From Roseomonas marmotae (GTDB lineage: Bacteria > Pseudomonadota > Alphaproteobacteria > Acetobacterales > Acetobacteraceae): a stretch of 64,000 nt of DNA. Made by a program: the position numbers and the translations under genes. Positions 63,694-64,000 of the stretch are shown piece after piece; the first letter of the stretch is position 1, and each line of letters starts with the position of its first letter. The stretch covers positions 124,001 through 188,000 of the forward strand of contig NZ_CP061092.1 of assembly GCF_017654485.1 (NCBI RefSeq), read 5' to 3'. The notes under the pieces were generated by a model that was not told where the DNA came from, did not search any database, and was given only the letters and a program-made list of their open reading frames with translations.

Positions 63694-64000
63694 GGGACTG
63701 TCAGGAATTTCGTGTGTGGCGGGGCATAGTAGGGAAGAAGGAGACCCCCTATGGCCCGACGGAAAGAGCCGCGGATCCCGGATGCGATCCTGGACCAGTT
63801 GCTGGCCGGTGCGGACGCCAGAACGGCCTTCGAGCAGGGCGGCCTGCTGGATGAGCTGAAGAAGGCGTTCACCGAGCGGGCGCTGAACGCCGAGATGGAC
63901 CACCACTTGGCCGGAGAGGGTGGTGAAGGCAACAGCCGCAACGGCTATGGCCGGAAGTCGGTGGTCACTGACAGTGGCAAGCTGGCGCTGGAGATCCCAC
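63694..64000 (+). mobile_element. IS256-family insertion sequence, left end (runs off window)
   Basis: The probable left terminus gggactgtcaggaattt lies at 63694, 57 bases before a transposase start. The element continues past the window edge, so its right end and target duplication cannot be seen. Confidence 0.75.
63751..64000 (+). CDS. IS256-family transposase, N-terminal part
   Basis: The ATG follows aaggagaccccct. The first 83 codons read IPDAILDQLLAGADARTAF, GLLDELKKAFTERALNAEMD, HHLAGEGGEGNSRNGYGRKS and VVTDSGKLALEIP, the conserved N-terminal region of IS256-type mutator transposases. The catalytic part is outside the window. Confidence 0.9.
   Translation, partial: MARRKEPRIPDAILDQLLAGADARTAFEQGGLLDELKKAFTERALNAEMDHHLAGEGGEGNSRNGYGRKSVVTDSGKLALEIP

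Noticed and set aside
1..64000. CRISPR arrays, tRNA and rRNA genes
   Set aside because: No regularly spaced direct repeats, cloverleaf-like sequences or rRNA stretches were noticed on either strand; the only tight direct repeat is the two-unit IS66 duplication.

Overview
The window reads as a high-GC alphaproteobacterial chromosome, most likely an Acetobacteraceae (Roseomonas-like) species. The reasons are the very GC-rich codon third positions, several Bug/TctC-type tricarboxylate receptors, CaiB/BaiF CoA-transferases and NDP-forming acyl-CoA ligases next to one another, FixL/FixJ-type and HWE-type kinases, and a large load of IS701, IS110, IS3, IS30, IS66 and IS256 elements. The lineage is an inference from gene content. 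No rRNA, tRNA or CRISPR array was seen.

Layout. 1-2.9 kb: a LysE exporter and a secreted alpha/beta hydrolase with a frameshifted IS701 element wedged between them. 3.1-5.9 kb: an EmrAB-like efflux pair. 6-7.6 kb: decayed DNA holding a FixJ remnant and a broken metallo-beta-lactamase-fold gene. 7.7-10.3 kb: a receiver protein, a FixJ-type regulator and its sensor kinase. 11-18.4 kb: a degenerate hydrolase, a small secreted repeat protein, a CNNM/CorC-type membrane protein, two small envelope genes, a LOV-like kinase without its photoactive cysteine, a cold-shock gene with a clear promoter and terminator, and hflX. 18.6-22.3 kb: nested insertion-sequence wreckage. 22.3-31 kb: a seven-gene minus-strand operon (two amidohydrolases plus a complete Dpp-type ABC importer). 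31.8-39.3 kb: rsgA, an orphan amino-acid receptor, a secreted hydrolase, a Bug receptor, and a cytochrome c/sorbosone-dehydrogenase pair.

39.6-56.9 kb is a catabolic island. The minus arm encodes a PcaD-like hydrolase, a Bug receptor, an aconitase-like large subunit, a 58-residue ORF, an aconitase-like small subunit and a flavin reductase. The divergent plus arm encodes a class I fumarase/tartrate-dehydratase pair, a 2-hydroxyacid dehydrogenase, a GST, two CoA-transferases, a carboxymuconolactone-decarboxylase-like protein, a frameshifted enoyl-CoA hydratase, two acyl-CoA dehydrogenases, an NDP-forming acyl-CoA ligase and another Bug receptor. Together they look like uptake, hydration/dehydration, CoA activation and beta-oxidation-like breakdown of an unidentified carboxylic acid. 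The aconitase-like pair keeps its iron-sulfur cysteines but has lost the usual substrate-binding motifs, so it is the best candidate in the window for undescribed chemistry.

57-64 kb: a Bug remnant, an orphan peptide-type receptor, then a second IS701 copy cut off by an IS66 element that carries an exact 200-bp tandem duplication and is itself entered by an IS256 element at the window edge. The two IS701 copies lie in direct orientation about 58.9 kb apart and bracket almost everything described here.
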